Numbered from the stretch's first letter, positions 24,907-34,244 are shown. The stretch: DNA of 64,000 nt from an uncultured Lachnospiraceae bacterium (GCA_902476265.1 CABSCP010000006.1:62001-126000), one strand, 5' to 3'. Notes: generated by a model from the letters alone, not told the origin. Program-made: numbers and translations.

Positions 24907-25716
24907 ATGAAAGAAGAGAGGAAACCGGTGATCTGCCCCAATTGCGGAAAAGAAAGCCTGGCAGAAGAAAAATGTCCGTGGTGCAATTATCGCCTGAAAA
25001 AAAGAGAGCATACCTATCCCCGGGAATTATATGCTTTTCTGGAAAAAGAATATAAAACGGATAAAAATAAAGTGAGATGCATCAAACTTGGCATGAGGGA
25101 ATATGGCTTATCGATGAAGGACGCGAAGGAGATCGCAGACTATATCGCCGATGAGGTTTATGAAGAGGAACAGGTAAAAACGCCGGAAGAAGTGGAACCT
25201 GCTCAAAGCGGCAAATATTCCGACTTCCGCTTTTCCTTCGGACAGTATTTCATCCATTGTATGGTCTTTAAGATTCTGGCATTATTTATTTTGGAAATAT
25301 GGCTGTGGGATTTGACAATCAGGACAATGGGGGCCGGGGTGGTGGCTGCCATTTTTATCAATGTTATTGCCATTTCCGTGATTCTTCTGCAATGGGCGAC
25401 TGCATCATCCGCTGTGATTCATACGGCCGGAAAGCTGGAATATGTATACAGAACGTCAATTAACACAGAGCAATATCCGAAAGATGATTCCCGATCCTAT
25501 TCCTGGGTCCGTTATGTCTGCAGTGAGGTGAAGCGGATAGACTTTATCAAAGAGACGCCGTTTTCCTTTACCATTTATGGAAAAATTGATGTGAGAATCT
25601 ATGACCGCGGTGTAAGCAGGGGCACATATACCTGCAATAAACTCAAGTTGAAGAAAATGTTTCAGAATCAAAGACAACTCATGCAAAGGATTCAGCCAAA
25701 AAGAGAAAGAAAATAA
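24907..25716 (+). CDS. Zinc-ribbon membrane protein of unknown function
   Basis: A 269-residue protein. The N-terminus has a zinc ribbon, CPNC (11-14) and CPWC (24-27), of the kind found in many small membrane-linked bacterial proteins. A helical stretch (about 37-75) includes KLGMREYGLSMKDAKEIADYI, similar to ribosome-associated or L7/L12-like helical motifs. Two membrane segments lie near 118-138 and 142-165. The C-terminal part is polar and basic (KLKLKKMFQNQRQLMQRIQPKRERK-like tail). ACAGGAGG precedes the ATG. The gene appears alone. No pathway is suggested. Confidence 0.75.
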   Translation: MKEERKPVICPNCGKESLAEEKCPWCNYRLKKREHTYPRELYAFLEKEYKTDKNKVRCIKLGMREYGLSMKDAKEIADYIADEVYEEEQVKTPEEVEPAQSGKYSDFRFSFGQYFIHCMVFKILALFILEIWLWDLTIRTMGAGVVAAIFINVIAISVILLQWATASSAVIHTAGKLEYVYRTSINTEQYPKDDSRSYSWVRYVCSEVKRIDFIKETPFSFTIYGKIDVRIYDRGVSRGTYTCNKLKLKKMFQNQRQLMQRIQPKRERK

Positions 25717-25907
25717 ATTTTGTCCTGCCGGATAGTCCGAACGATCCGTTCAGAAGGGCCGGACGGCAGTGTAACGCGGCAGCTGACATGAGCCGCTCTA
25801 AATAGCGCTTACGGCGTGGTGTTTCTTTTCCCGGCGATATGCAATAATAAATCAGCAGCATAAAAGAGGCAGATTTATAAAAAAATTGCGCCTGTGAGGA
25901 GGAGTTT
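25717..25907. other. Intergenic stretch with an imperfect hairpin
   Basis: CTGCCG/CGGCAG and GTCCG/CGGAC (about 25724-25772) can form a stem-loop without a T-run. A possible weak terminator of the zinc-ribbon gene or a leader element. Nothing else was seen. Confidence 0.35.
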
Positions 25908-26645
25908 ATGAGTGTAGGGAAAAACATTCAGTATTTACGAAAACAAAAGAAGATGACCCAGGAACAGCTGGCGGAGATCATGTCCGTTTCCCGGCAGACA
26001 ATTTCGAGATGGGAAGCAGATGAAATTATTCCGGAATTGAACAAACTGGTAGCGCTATGTGATATCTTTTCCTGTAAGCTGGACGCTCTGGTCAGGGAAG
26101 AGATGGCCGCGGCCGATGAAGTTTATTCGGACATTACTATCAAATCAGTAAAAGCCTTCCGGATGGCGAGATATGTGATGGTCACGCCGAATCCGGAGGA
26201 CGATGTGAATGCCTATATGGACCACTGGGCGAAGCAATCGGGATTGCTGGATTTTCAGCCAGATGCGGTGAAAATCGGATGGGACTTTCCCTTTGTTTCA
26301 TTTGAATTGCAAAACCGGTTTGGGCTTCGCGGATATGCCGCTGCCTATGTTCTGCCGAAAGGATTTGAAACCGGCTGCCCGGGTGTGGAGTTTGCAGATC
26401 AGCAGGAGGCGGATTATGCGGTCATTACCATATATGATCCTTTTGCAGCCGCTTTTGAACGCATTCCGAATGCGTATAAAAAGATACTGGAATTTTTACA
26501 GGCAAACGGATTTCGGGAAAGACCGAAGGAAGGAATTCTCTCCTGTTTTGAACAGGTATACGAAAAAGAGAAGATGACATGTATGGACGTATACGTTCAT
26601 GTGGACAGTGTTTCGAAAACCGACAGCTTTACCGATTTTTCATAG
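25908..26645 (+). CDS. XRE-type HTH regulator with C-terminal effector-binding-like domain
   Basis: A 245-residue transcriptional regulator. Residues 1-62 are a Cro/CI-type helix-turn-helix (IQYLRKQKKMTQEQLAEIMS, VSRQTISRWEADEIIPEL). Residues about 80-235 resemble the GyrI/AraC effector-binding fold: VMVTPNPEDDVNAYMDHWAK, a GLRGYAAAYVLP strand, and a late PNAYKKILEFLQANGF. This combination acts as a small-molecule-responsive regulator in related Clostridia. AGGAGG lies seven bases before the ATG. It converges on the macrodomain gene with only 15 bases between stop codons. Confidence 0.88.
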   Translation: MSVGKNIQYLRKQKKMTQEQLAEIMSVSRQTISRWEADEIIPELNKLVALCDIFSCKLDALVREEMAAADEVYSDITIKSVKAFRMARYVMVTPNPEDDVNAYMDHWAKQSGLLDFQPDAVKIGWDFPFVSFELQNRFGLRGYAAAYVLPKGFETGCPGVEFADQQEADYAVITIYDPFAAAFERIPNAYKKILEFLQANGFRERPKEGILSCFEQVYEKEKMTCMDVYVHVDSVSKTDSFTDFS

Positions 26646-26660
26646 AAAACCGGTCAGCCC

Positions 26661-27440
26661 TTATAACAGGATATTTTGATAGATCTTTAAGTCCCGGTCC
26701 GTAAAGACGTTAAATATCACCTGCCGGATTGAGGTGTTGTGTTCCAGAAAGCGCCGTACCGTGTCTGTCGCAATTTCCGCCGCCTTTTCCTGGGGAAACC
26801 GGAAAACGCCCGTGGAAATACAGCAAAAGGCGATGGATTCCAATTCATTGGCTGTGGCCAGCTTCAGACAGGATTCATAACATTCGGACAGAAGGTTGCA
26901 GTCGCGTTTCTTTAACGGACCGGAGATGACGGGCCCTACGGTATGGATCACATAGCGGCAGGGCAGATTGTAGGCCGGGGTGATTTTCGCGCCGCCGGCC
27001 GGTTCCTCGTGTCCCTGGGCCTGCATGATTTCATTGCATTTGAGACGGAGCTGTACGCCGGAAAGCGAATGGATGATGTTATCGATACAGGAATGACACG
27101 GGGAAAAGCAGCCCAGCAGGGCGCTGTTGGCGGCATTTACAATGGCATCCGCCTTTAAACGGGTGATGTCGCCCTGCCAGAGAAAAATGCGGCTGTCCGT
27201 CCGGGTGGGCGGCAGACGGCGGCAGTCCAGAACCCTGCGCCGGCTGATCATTTCGGAAAGGTAAGCGTCCTGCACATCCAGAAATGCCCGGGAGATGGGA
27301 TGAGGCGGACGGATATTCATGAGAGAGCGCAGAATCTGCCACTGTTGTGTCTCATCCTCGGGAAGAGGGATGTCCCGGTATTCCGGCATTTCTTCCGTCA
27401 GGTATCGGATTAAAAAACAGCCCCGTTCAAATTGTGTCAT
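26661..27440 (-). CDS. Macrodomain ADP-ribosyl hydrolase linked to SirTM
   Basis: A 259-residue protein with an N-terminal helical part and a macrodomain (about 85-255). The active-site segment reads DAIVNAANSALLGCFSPCHSC. The extra Cys/His residues (CFSPCHSCIDNIIHS) are typical of the zinc-containing macrodomains found beside class M sirtuins. These remove ADP-ribose from proteins modified by the sirtuin. The ATG at 27440 is chosen for its AAGGAG at good spacing; a GTG two codons upstream overlaps the sirtuin stop. The pair is translationally linked. Confidence 0.9.
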   Translation of the reverse strand: MTQFERGCFLIRYLTEEMPEYRDIPLPEDETQQWQILRSLMNIRPPHPISRAFLDVQDAYLSEMISRRRVLDCRRLPPTRTDSRIFLWQGDITRLKADAIVNAANSALLGCFSPCHSCIDNIIHSLSGVQLRLKCNEIMQAQGHEEPAGGAKITPAYNLPCRYVIHTVGPVISGPLKKRDCNLLSECYESCLKLATANELESIAFCCISTGVFRFPQEKAAEIATDTVRRFLEHNTSIRQVIFNVFTDRDLKIYQNILL

Positions 27441-27442
27441 TT

Positions 27443-28282
27443 TCACGCTCCTTCCAGGCAGCTCAAAACGCTGCCGATATCGCCGTCAATACAGACGGAA
27501 CGGTTTTCGATTTCAGCGGGCGCAAAGGCGGCCCCTCTGTTGATACAGGCATATCCGGCTTTCGGATTTTCATATGTCATTTTCCAGAACGGATATTTGA
27601 TGATGCCGGGAGTGTTATTTCCCACGCCCAGTTCCAGGAACAGGATCTTTTTATTGCGGTGGCGGTGCAGAAAAGCGTTGTAACGGTCTGAGGCCATATG
27701 CCACCCTTCCTCTTCAACAAAGGTGTGATCCATACGCAGGTTCATGCTCATGGGCTTTTTGCAGACGGGACAGCAGGGAATCAGGGAGGAAGGAATCCGC
27801 CGGTCCTTTTGCTGACGGACCATTTCCAGTACGGCCTGCTCATTATCATAGGTTTTGGGATGGCAGGGTATAGAGCACTGCCAGAGACCGTAATCCCCCT
27901 GGGTATAGAACAGGCGGTGTTTTTCAAATCCGGCTTTTTGAAACAGATGGTCCACGTTGGTGGTCAGCACAAAATAATCCCTGTCTTTCACCAGGCGGTA
28001 TAAGTTCTGATAGACCGGTTTTGGCGCATCCTGATAACGGTTGATGAAAATGTAGCGGCTCCAGTAGGCCCAGTATTCTTCCGGGGAAGGGAAAGGATAA
28101 AAGCCGCCGGAATACATATCTTCAAAGTGATATGCGGCGATGAAGTCCGAAAAGTTTTCTTCAAAGCGTCTGCCGGAATAGGTCATTCCCGCAGAAACGG
28201 AAAGGCCGGCTCCGGCGCCAATCACAATCGCATCCGAATCGTCAATCCGGGCGCCCAGTTCTTTTATCTTTTCCTGATCCAT
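27443..28282 (-). CDS. Class M sirtuin (SirTM), protein ADP-ribosyltransferase
   Basis: A 279-residue NAD-dependent Sir2-fold enzyme. GAGAGLSVSAGM (22-33) and TTNVD (107-111) form the NAD site. The catalytic histidine of deacetylating sirtuins is replaced by Gln128 in YTQGDYG, a known mark of class M sirtuins that transfer ADP-ribose rather than deacylate. A zinc module uses Cys136, Cys140 and the CCPVC cluster (170-174). In characterised operons SirTM modifies a lipoylated GcvH-like protein and is grouped with the macrodomain, GcvH-L and a lipoate ligase. Here only the macrodomain follows. AAAGGAGGA precedes the ATG. Confidence 0.9.
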   Translation of the reverse strand: MDQEKIKELGARIDDSDAIVIGAGAGLSVSAGMTYSGRRFEENFSDFIAAYHFEDMYSGGFYPFPSPEEYWAYWSRYIFINRYQDAPKPVYQNLYRLVKDRDYFVLTTNVDHLFQKAGFEKHRLFYTQGDYGLWQCSIPCHPKTYDNEQAVLEMVRQQKDRRIPSSLIPCCPVCKKPMSMNLRMDHTFVEEEGWHMASDRYNAFLHRHRNKKILFLELGVGNNTPGIIKYPFWKMTYENPKAGYACINRGAAFAPAEIENRSVCIDGDIGSVLSCLEGA

Positions 28283-28377
28283 CAGAGAATCCTCCTTTTG
28301 TTATGATATCTCCCGGATTTCCTTTTCAGATTGTGGGAAGACCGAAAATATAGCAGGACAGAAATATATGGAAAGGC

Positions 28378-29019
28378 TTACAGGAGGCTGAACGCGACCA
28401 GCATGGTGTTGATGAAATTTCCGGCGCCATGCAGGAGGATGCTTGGAAGAATGGAACCGTTATAGATTTTTTCATTCAGCCAGCCTAACAGAAGAGCGCC
28501 TGTTCCGGTGAACAAAAACAGCAGTATATGATATGCAATTCCCACCTGCAGTCCCGCAGCCAGATAGACCGCATTGTGCATCAGGCCGAACAGCACAGCC
28601 TGCAGGATCAGTCCGTTTACCGTGCCGAGTTTGCTGCAAAGGCGTTTGCATAAAAAGCCCCGGTAGAAAATCTCTTCACACAGCCCATTGGCGAGAAAGT
28701 TCTCGATCAATGCGGGAAGAATGGCGGCAAATCCCAGACCGGCGTAAACATTTGTGGCAACGGAGCCGCTGTTTTCCAGATAAGCCAGCGTTTCGGGATC
28801 TATGAAGACGCTGAAATCGAAATTATAGAAAAAGGCGTAAAGCACCGCAAACAGGAACAGGACCCACCAGCTGCTTTTCAAATGCGGGCGGATGAAACCC
28901 AGCCATCGGAAAAAGGAAATTTCCTTCCTGTGGCGGAAAAACCACCAGAGGAAAGGGATGGCAGAAAATAAAATCAGATTGAGAACGGTGGTGATGATGC
29001 TGGAAAGTATGAGCTGCAT
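28378..29019 (-). CDS. CPBP (CAAX-type) intramembrane metalloprotease
   Basis: A 213-residue membrane protein with about six helices. The glutamate motif EEIFYRGFLCKRL (near 118-130) and the later HNAVYLAAG (near 148) and HGAGNFINT (near 198) are the three conserved motifs of CPBP/Abi proteases. In bacteria these often give bacteriocin self-immunity or cleave membrane peptides. An AGGAGG site lies before the ATG and a promoter at 29072-29100. No bacteriocin gene was seen nearby. Confidence 0.9.
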   Translation of the reverse strand: MQLILSSIITTVLNLILFSAIPFLWWFFRHRKEISFFRWLGFIRPHLKSSWWVLFLFAVLYAFFYNFDFSVFIDPETLAYLENSGSVATNVYAGLGFAAILPALIENFLANGLCEEIFYRGFLCKRLCSKLGTVNGLILQAVLFGLMHNAVYLAAGLQVGIAYHILLFLFTGTGALLLGWLNEKIYNGSILPSILLHGAGNFINTMLVAFSLL

Positions 29020-29071
29020 GAAAATAAAAACCTCCTTGGGCCGCCTGTATGACGGCTTTTGTTATCGATAC

Positions 29072-29100
29072 ATTATAACATGTCAGGTTGAAATTGTCAT
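29072..29100 (-). promoter_or_regulatory. Promoter of the CPBP protease gene
   Basis: On the minus strand ATGACA (29100-29095) and a perfect TATAAT (29077-29072), 17 bases apart. Confidence 0.7.
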
Positions 29101-29123
29101 GTTTTTACAGCGGAACACAGGGG

Positions 29124-29152
29124 TAGAAACCTTTTGGCGGAAATGCTATAAT
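29124..29152 (+). promoter_or_regulatory. Promoter of the LytTR two-component operon
   Basis: A perfect TATAAT (29147-29152) with a weak TAGAAA -35 box 17 bases upstream. Confidence 0.5.
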
Positions 29153-29196
29153 AAAAGGATGAAGTGACAGGAAAGCGAGTATGGGGGAAAAGGCTT

Positions 29197-29904
29197 ATGC
29201 TGCGAATCGGAATTGCGGAAGATGATAAAGAATACCGCGCCCGGATCCGGGAATATGTTCAGCGGTATGCCGGGGAGCATGGACAGGAAGTGCGGGTTAC
29301 TGTTTTTGACGACGGAAAACAGCTGGCAGAGCAGTACAGGCCGGTTTATGATATCCTCCTTCTGGATATCGAAATGCCCGGAATGAACGGTATGGAGGCA
29401 GCAGAGCGGATCCGGGAGGCAGACCGGGAAGTGGTGCTGGTGTTCATCACCCAGATGGCGCAGTATGCCATACACGGTTATTCTGTGGGGGCGCTGGATT
29501 TCGTTTTAAAGCCTGTCAGCTACGAAACCCTGTCCATGAAGCTGGACCGTGCGGTGGAACGGGTACACAACCGGGCGGGAGGACAGGTGCTTCTGCAGCT
29601 TTCCGACAGCGTGAAGCTTTTGAATACCATGCAGATTTATTATGTGGAGATCCAGAATCACATGCTCCATTACCATACCACAGAGGGGGAATATACTCTG
29701 CGGGGAACGATGACGGCCGCGGAAAAACAACTGGGGCAGTATGGCTTTATGCGTTGTAATTACTGGTATCTGGTCAATCTGCGCCTGGTGAGCCAGGTGA
29801 AGAAGGATACGGTGCTGGTGGGAGGCAGCGAACTGGAAATCAGCCGCCGCAACAGGACGGCGTTTCTGAACGCTCTGGCTGCGTGTATAGGGGGAAATAC
29901 ATGA
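29197..29904 (+). CDS. LytTR-family response regulator
   Basis: A 235-residue regulator of the AgrA/LytR kind. The receiver domain (1-120) has the acidic pair EDD (8-10), the phosphorylation site in LLLDIEMPGMNGMEAA, and the KPVSYETL lysine. The LytTR DNA-binding domain (about 135-235) ends with the typical FMRCNYWYLVNL and VGGSELEISRRNRTAFLNAL. I chose ATG 29197 so that the receiver starts MLRIGIAEDD. It overlaps the sensor kinase by four bases. Confidence 0.92.
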   Translation: MLRIGIAEDDKEYRARIREYVQRYAGEHGQEVRVTVFDDGKQLAEQYRPVYDILLLDIEMPGMNGMEAAERIREADREVVLVFITQMAQYAIHGYSVGALDFVLKPVSYETLSMKLDRAVERVHNRAGGQVLLQLSDSVKLLNTMQIYYVEIQNHMLHYHTTEGEYTLRGTMTAAEKQLGQYGFMRCNYWYLVNLRLVSQVKKDTVLVGGSELEISRRNRTAFLNALAACIGGNT

Positions 29905-31190
29905 TTGAACTGCAGATAACACAGATCAGTTTCATCAGTGTGGTGGTAACGCTGTGGGGGGCCGCGCTGTTATATCTGTTTCCCCTGCGCCGTAGATTCC
30001 ATTCCCGGATCCGCTTTCTGGTATCCTTCCTGGCAGGCCTTCTTCTGGCCGCCGGAATGGCGCTGCTGCCGGAAAGGGATCTGATGCTGCGGATTTTGCT
30101 GTGCTATCTGTTTTTGACGGGAATGCTCCTGTTCTGCGGGAATATCCGGTGGAGTACGGGATTTTACTGCGGCGTGTGGGCCATGATGACCCAGCAGCTC
30201 ATCTATGAAATCATTTTATGGCTGATGGTCCGGGGAGAAGAGTGGCAGCTGGACAGAATCGGCTGGATCATCATAGCGGCGGCTGTTTTTGGATTGAGCT
30301 ATGTGCTTTTGGGACTAACCGTCGCCCGGTTCATGCCGGAAAACGGGCAGTACCATGTGGGACCCAGACAGCTTTCCGGCGCGGTGGGAATGCTGGTGTT
30401 GTTTGAGCTCCTTTTTTTCGTCCTTTTTGCAAAAAACAGTTCACCGCCGGACCAGACCGCCTGGGGCATTGCGATTCTGGCCCAGTTTTACTGCGCAACG
30501 GTTTTTTACCTGCAGAATGAACTGTTCAAAAAAAGCAGCATGCGCAAGGAACTGGATACATTAAACCTGCTGTGGCATCAGCAGAAAGTCCAGTATGATC
30601 TGGCAAAGGAAAACATTTCCCTGATCAACAGAAAATGCCACGACTTAAAACATCAGGTGGCCGCCATGCGCCTTATGGGGGAAGGGCAGGAGAAGGAGAA
30701 ATATATCAGGGAAATCGAGGATTCGGTACGCATTTATGACTGTATTGTAAAAACCGGAAATGAGGTGCTGGACACCATTCTGACAGAAAAAAGCCTTGTC
30801 TGCGAAGCGAAAAATATCACCATCAACTGTGTGGCGGACGGCGGCCTTCTTCGGTTTATGGATCCGGTGGACCTGTATACCATTTTTGGGAATGCCCTGG
30901 ATAACGCGATTGAGGGCGTGAGCCGGATTCAGGAGGTGGGAAAGCGGCTGATCGATGTGCTGGTCTATCAAAGAGAGGGATTTTTGATCATCAATGTGGT
31001 GAATCCCATGAAAGGGGAACTGAAATTTGAACAGGACCTGCCGGTGACCACGAAGGATAAAAACGGCTATCATGGGTTTGGCTTAAAGAGTATCCGCCAT
31101 ACGCTTCAAAAATATGACGGGGCGCTGGCGGTGGATACGAAAGGAAACTGTTTTGCGCTGCGGATGGTGATTCCGTATGCGGCCGGATGA
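29901..31190 (+). CDS. GHKL sensor histidine kinase (AgrC-like)
   Basis: A 429-residue membrane kinase. The first 210 residues form about six membrane helices. The phospho-acceptor region reads INRKCHDLKHQVAAMR (about 240-255), and the GHKL ATPase shows GNALDNAIEGV (about 330) and GFGLKSIRHTLQKYDG (near 395). This layout matches AgrC-type receptors of peptide or other extracellular signals. The start overlaps the regulator stop codon (ATGA). No AgrB/AgrD-like peptide genes are beside it, so the signal is unknown. Confidence 0.92.
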   Translation: MIELQITQISFISVVVTLWGAALLYLFPLRRRFHSRIRFLVSFLAGLLLAAGMALLPERDLMLRILLCYLFLTGMLLFCGNIRWSTGFYCGVWAMMTQQLIYEIILWLMVRGEEWQLDRIGWIIIAAAVFGLSYVLLGLTVARFMPENGQYHVGPRQLSGAVGMLVLFELLFFVLFAKNSSPPDQTAWGIAILAQFYCATVFYLQNELFKKSSMRKELDTLNLLWHQQKVQYDLAKENISLINRKCHDLKHQVAAMRLMGEGQEKEKYIREIEDSVRIYDCIVKTGNEVLDTILTEKSLVCEAKNITINCVADGGLLRFMDPVDLYTIFGNALDNAIEGVSRIQEVGKRLIDVLVYQREGFLIINVVNPMKGELKFEQDLPVTTKDKNGYHGFGLKSIRHTLQKYDGALAVDTKGNCFALRMVIPYAAG

Positions 31191-31230
31191 CGGGGAGCAG
31201 AGCGATCTGCTCCTTTTCCTGACGGCCGAA

Positions 31231-31260
31231 TTGACAACTCTGACACATCTTCATGATAAA
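31231..31260 (+). promoter_or_regulatory. Promoter of the OmpR-type two-component operon
   Basis: A perfect TTGACA (31231-31236) and GATAAA (31255-31260) with an 18-base spacer, about 50 bases before the regulator. Confidence 0.55.
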
Positions 31261-31309
31261 ATAGAGAGAAGCGGAACGCAAAATGATGAGAGTCAAAGGA
31301 AACGTTGGG

Positions 31310-31987
31310 ATGAAAATATTGATTATTGAGGATGAACAGCCGATCAACCGTTTGAGCAGGAGTACCCTGACAGCGGAGGGCTATCTTTGCGACAGCGCGT
31401 TTGACGGACAGGCGGGGGCGGATTTCATGGAACAGAATCAGTACGATCTGGTGCTGCTGGACTTGATGCTGCCAAAAATCAGCGGATATGAACTGCTGGA
31501 GTACATCCGGTCTTTGGGACGGCAGCGGGCGGCCGATATTCCGGTCATTATTATTTCCGCCATGGGGCAGGTGCAGGACCGCATCCGGGGCCTTCACCTG
31601 GGAGCCGATGATTATCTGTGCAAACCTTTTCAGATCGGGGAACTTTCAGCCAGGGTGGAAGCGGTTCTGCGCCGGGCCGGCCATTCCAATGAAAAAATCC
31701 GGATCCATGATGTGGTTCTTTCACCCGCTTCCCGGCAGGTGTGGAAAAACGGAGAGGCGGTGGAACTGACCGTAAAGGAATTTGACCTTCTTCTGGAACT
31801 GGCCCGGCATAAAAATGTGGCGTTAAGCCGGGCAAATCTTTATGAAACCGTATGGCAGGAAGAGTATACCGGAGAGACGCGGACGCTGGATTCCCATATT
31901 CAGAAGCTTCGGAAAAAGCTGGGATGGAATGAGCAGATTAAGACCGTGTTCCGCATCGGCTATCGGCTGGAGGATTTGGAAGGGTGA
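31310..31987 (+). CDS. OmpR/PhoB-family response regulator
   Basis: A 225-residue regulator. The receiver domain (1-120) shows IIEDEQP, the phosphorylation site in LVLLDLMLPKISGYEL, and GADDYLCKPF. The winged-helix output domain (about 128-222) reads VWKNGEAVELTVKEFDLLLEL and ends RTVF-RIGYRLED. ATG 31310 was chosen because it begins the receiver (MKILIIEDE); two ATGs upstream have no better binding site. Four-base overlap (GTGA) with the kinase. Confidence 0.94.
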   Translation: MKILIIEDEQPINRLSRSTLTAEGYLCDSAFDGQAGADFMEQNQYDLVLLDLMLPKISGYELLEYIRSLGRQRAADIPVIIISAMGQVQDRIRGLHLGADDYLCKPFQIGELSARVEAVLRRAGHSNEKIRIHDVVLSPASRQVWKNGEAVELTVKEFDLLLELARHKNVALSRANLYETVWQEEYTGETRTLDSHIQKLRKKLGWNEQIKTVFRIGYRLEDLEG

Positions 31988-33387
31988 GATATTTTTACAA
32001 GTTGTTTCTGAGCATTCTGGCGGTGCTCACGATAGGGCTGGCTGCGATGGAGTATACAACCGTGGGATTCGGCCTGAAACACTCGATGGAACGGGCGCAG
32101 GACAGCGGCCTTGCACAGCACAGGCTGATCCGGCATGCGGTCCGGTCCGCCATTCTGAACGAAGGCGGTGACAAAAAGCTGTCGGATGAGAAACTTTCCG
32201 CCATTGGGGAAAATGCGGCCTCACTGCTGAAAGCGGGCGGGGGGCTGTTCCTTTCCGGCGGGAAGGGCGCGATTTATGATTCCGGCCTCTCTGTTTTGCC
32301 GGATTTGACAGATATCCCGGAAGACTGTCTTTGCTACCGGGTGGCAGAGGTAGGGAACGCTGTGAGGCTGATTGTAAAAAGCGGATTCATCCAGGAAGGA
32401 AGGCAGTTCTTCCTCGTGACAGAGCAGGATATCACGCAGATCTTTGCGGAAGCCAAAGAGCAGCAGAAACGATGCACGAGGCTGTATTTTCTGATTCTGG
32501 GAATCTGTGGTGCAGCGGCCCTGGGATTGTCGTGGATGCTGACCAGACCGCTATTGATTCTGCGCCGGGCCAGCTGCGCTTTCGGAAACGGTGACTACAG
32601 TTTTCGGGCAAAAATCCGGTCGAAGGATGAAATGGGCGAATTGGCCCGGGATTATAACAGAATGGCGGATACCGTTCAGGATAAGATCCGTGAGCTGGAA
32701 GATGCAGCAGAAAGGCAGAAACAGTTTACCGCTAATTTTGCCCACGAGTTGAAAACGCCCATGACCTCCATCATCGGGTATGCGGATATGATCTATCAAA
32801 AGAAACTCTCTGCCGAGGAAACCAGACAGGCGGCATGGGATATCATGAATGAAGGAATGCGTCTGGAAACGCTGGCGTTTAAACTGATGGATCTGTTCAC
32901 CCTGGAAGACTCCCGCTTCACCCTGGAAGAAACGGAGATTGCCGAAGCGCTGTATGATGTGCAGACGGCCGTGCAGCCGCTGGCCCAAAAAAGGGGAGTG
33001 GAATTTGTCTGCCATGCACAGCGCTGCTGGGTCAGACTGGAATATGACCTCTTTAAAACGCTTTTATTCAATCTCATAGATAACGCGCTCAAGTCGGGGG
33101 GAAGTCAGGTTTCACTGACGGGGTGTGAAGAAAACGGGCGATACCGTGTGTCGGTTTCGGATGACGGAAGAGGGATTTTGGAGGAAGAACTGAAACACAT
33201 TACAGAACCCTTTTATATGGTGGATAAATCCCGTTCCCGCAGAGAACACGGCGCCGGGCTGGGGCTCGCGCTTTGCGCCCGCATCGCCGAAATACACAAT
33301 ACGAAACTGGAATATGTGAGCGGGCCGGGAAAAGGCACAACCGTATCTTTTTCCTTAAAAAAGGAGGCTGCCGATGAAGAAAACTGA
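31984..33387 (+). CDS. HisKA-type sensor histidine kinase
   Basis: A 467-residue membrane kinase, GTG start inside the regulator's stop. A membrane segment (5-25), an outside domain (about 30-160), a second membrane segment (about 163-185), a HAMP linker (to about 240), then HisKA with FAHELKTPMTSIIGYADMI (phospho-histidine near 254) and HATPase with LIDNALKSG (N box, near 362), VSDDGRGI and HGAGLGLALC. It controls the regulator upstream. Two exported proteins follow in the same direction, which suggests accessory or target functions in envelope homeostasis. Confidence 0.94.
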   Translation: MRYFYKLFLSILAVLTIGLAAMEYTTVGFGLKHSMERAQDSGLAQHRLIRHAVRSAILNEGGDKKLSDEKLSAIGENAASLLKAGGGLFLSGGKGAIYDSGLSVLPDLTDIPEDCLCYRVAEVGNAVRLIVKSGFIQEGRQFFLVTEQDITQIFAEAKEQQKRCTRLYFLILGICGAAALGLSWMLTRPLLILRRASCAFGNGDYSFRAKIRSKDEMGELARDYNRMADTVQDKIRELEDAAERQKQFTANFAHELKTPMTSIIGYADMIYQKKLSAEETRQAAWDIMNEGMRLETLAFKLMDLFTLEDSRFTLEETEIAEALYDVQTAVQPLAQKRGVEFVCHAQRCWVRLEYDLFKTLLFNLIDNALKSGGSQVSLTGCEENGRYRVSVSDDGRGILEEELKHITEPFYMVDKSRSRREHGAGLGLALCARIAEIHNTKLEYVSGPGKGTTVSFSLKKEAADEEN

Positions 33388-34195
33388 GAAAACGGGAGGC
33401 ATTTTCCCCCTTCTTTTGGCGGCGGGGATAGTGGCGGCCGGAGTTTTCCTCCCCAGATTTGCGTTAGACAAACAGCAGGAGCGGCTTCTCTGTTCTTCCG
33501 GCACGCAAAAGGAAGAAACATTTTTGGAATATGGAAATGAAAAAGTCAGCGAGGAGCTTCTTTCGGCGAGGATTTCCGGACTGACCGAAATCGTTGCGAT
33601 GCTGGCCGGGGGAGAGGAAAATTCCGGGACAATGCGCATCGATGCCCGGGAACCGTTTCCTGCCGAATTATCCCGGGAGGACGCAATTGCTGCCGCGCAG
33701 TCATTTTTGAGCGACATGCAGATCGTCTTTGAGGAGTATGGATTTTCTTTTTTCCGGGACAGCTCTGTGGTGGCTGCTCACAGCGAAGAGCAGGACAGCT
33801 CGCAATTTACATATGCCGGCGCAGTGCTGGTCACATCATCCGCTGACAGCGGCCTCTCCCTTTGGAAGATCGGGCTGGGAAATTATGCGGTGATTCTGGA
33901 TGCGGTAACCGGTATTCCCCTGTATCTGGGAGGAGACGTCAGCGGCGCGGATGTGCCTCTGACAAAGTGTGAGCCATACGAACTGCTCTGGATCGCTGCA
34001 GCCAGGGCATATAACAACCGTTGTCCATTGGGGGTGGATTTTTATCCCCGGAAAACGGAAGTCAGCACCTCTTTGGAAAGCAGAGGCAGGATTCATACAT
34101 GGAGCTGGCAGAATGAGTCCTGTTATCTTAAAGTGGAGTTTACGGAAGATGAGAAAAAACACACCCCTTCTTTCGGTATTTGGCTTTACAGATGA
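33374..34195 (+). CDS. Membrane-anchored accessory protein of the two-component system
   Basis: A 273-residue protein, not assigned to a family. An N-terminal membrane helix (about 9-27) anchors an outer domain. REDAIAAAQSFLSDM (about 98) and the closing LDAVTGIPLYLGG (near 177) recall PepSY/YycI-like folds, where an EA-rich helix precedes strands ending in a D-x-x-TG turn. Its start overlaps the kinase gene by 14 bases, with AGGAGG at good spacing, so the two are translationally coupled. A role in modulating the kinase is likely but unproven. Confidence 0.7.
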   Translation: MKKTEKTGGIFPLLLAAGIVAAGVFLPRFALDKQQERLLCSSGTQKEETFLEYGNEKVSEELLSARISGLTEIVAMLAGGEENSGTMRIDAREPFPAELSREDAIAAAQSFLSDMQIVFEEYGFSFFRDSSVVAAHSEEQDSSQFTYAGAVLVTSSADSGLSLWKIGLGNYAVILDAVTGIPLYLGGDVSGADVPLTKCEPYELLWIAAARAYNNRCPLGVDFYPRKTEVSTSLESRGRIHTWSWQNESCYLKVEFTEDEKKHTPSFGIWLYR

Positions 34196-34244
34196 TCTCC
34201 GCAATATTTGACAATTTTGACACAACTTGGTGAAAAGAAAGACG

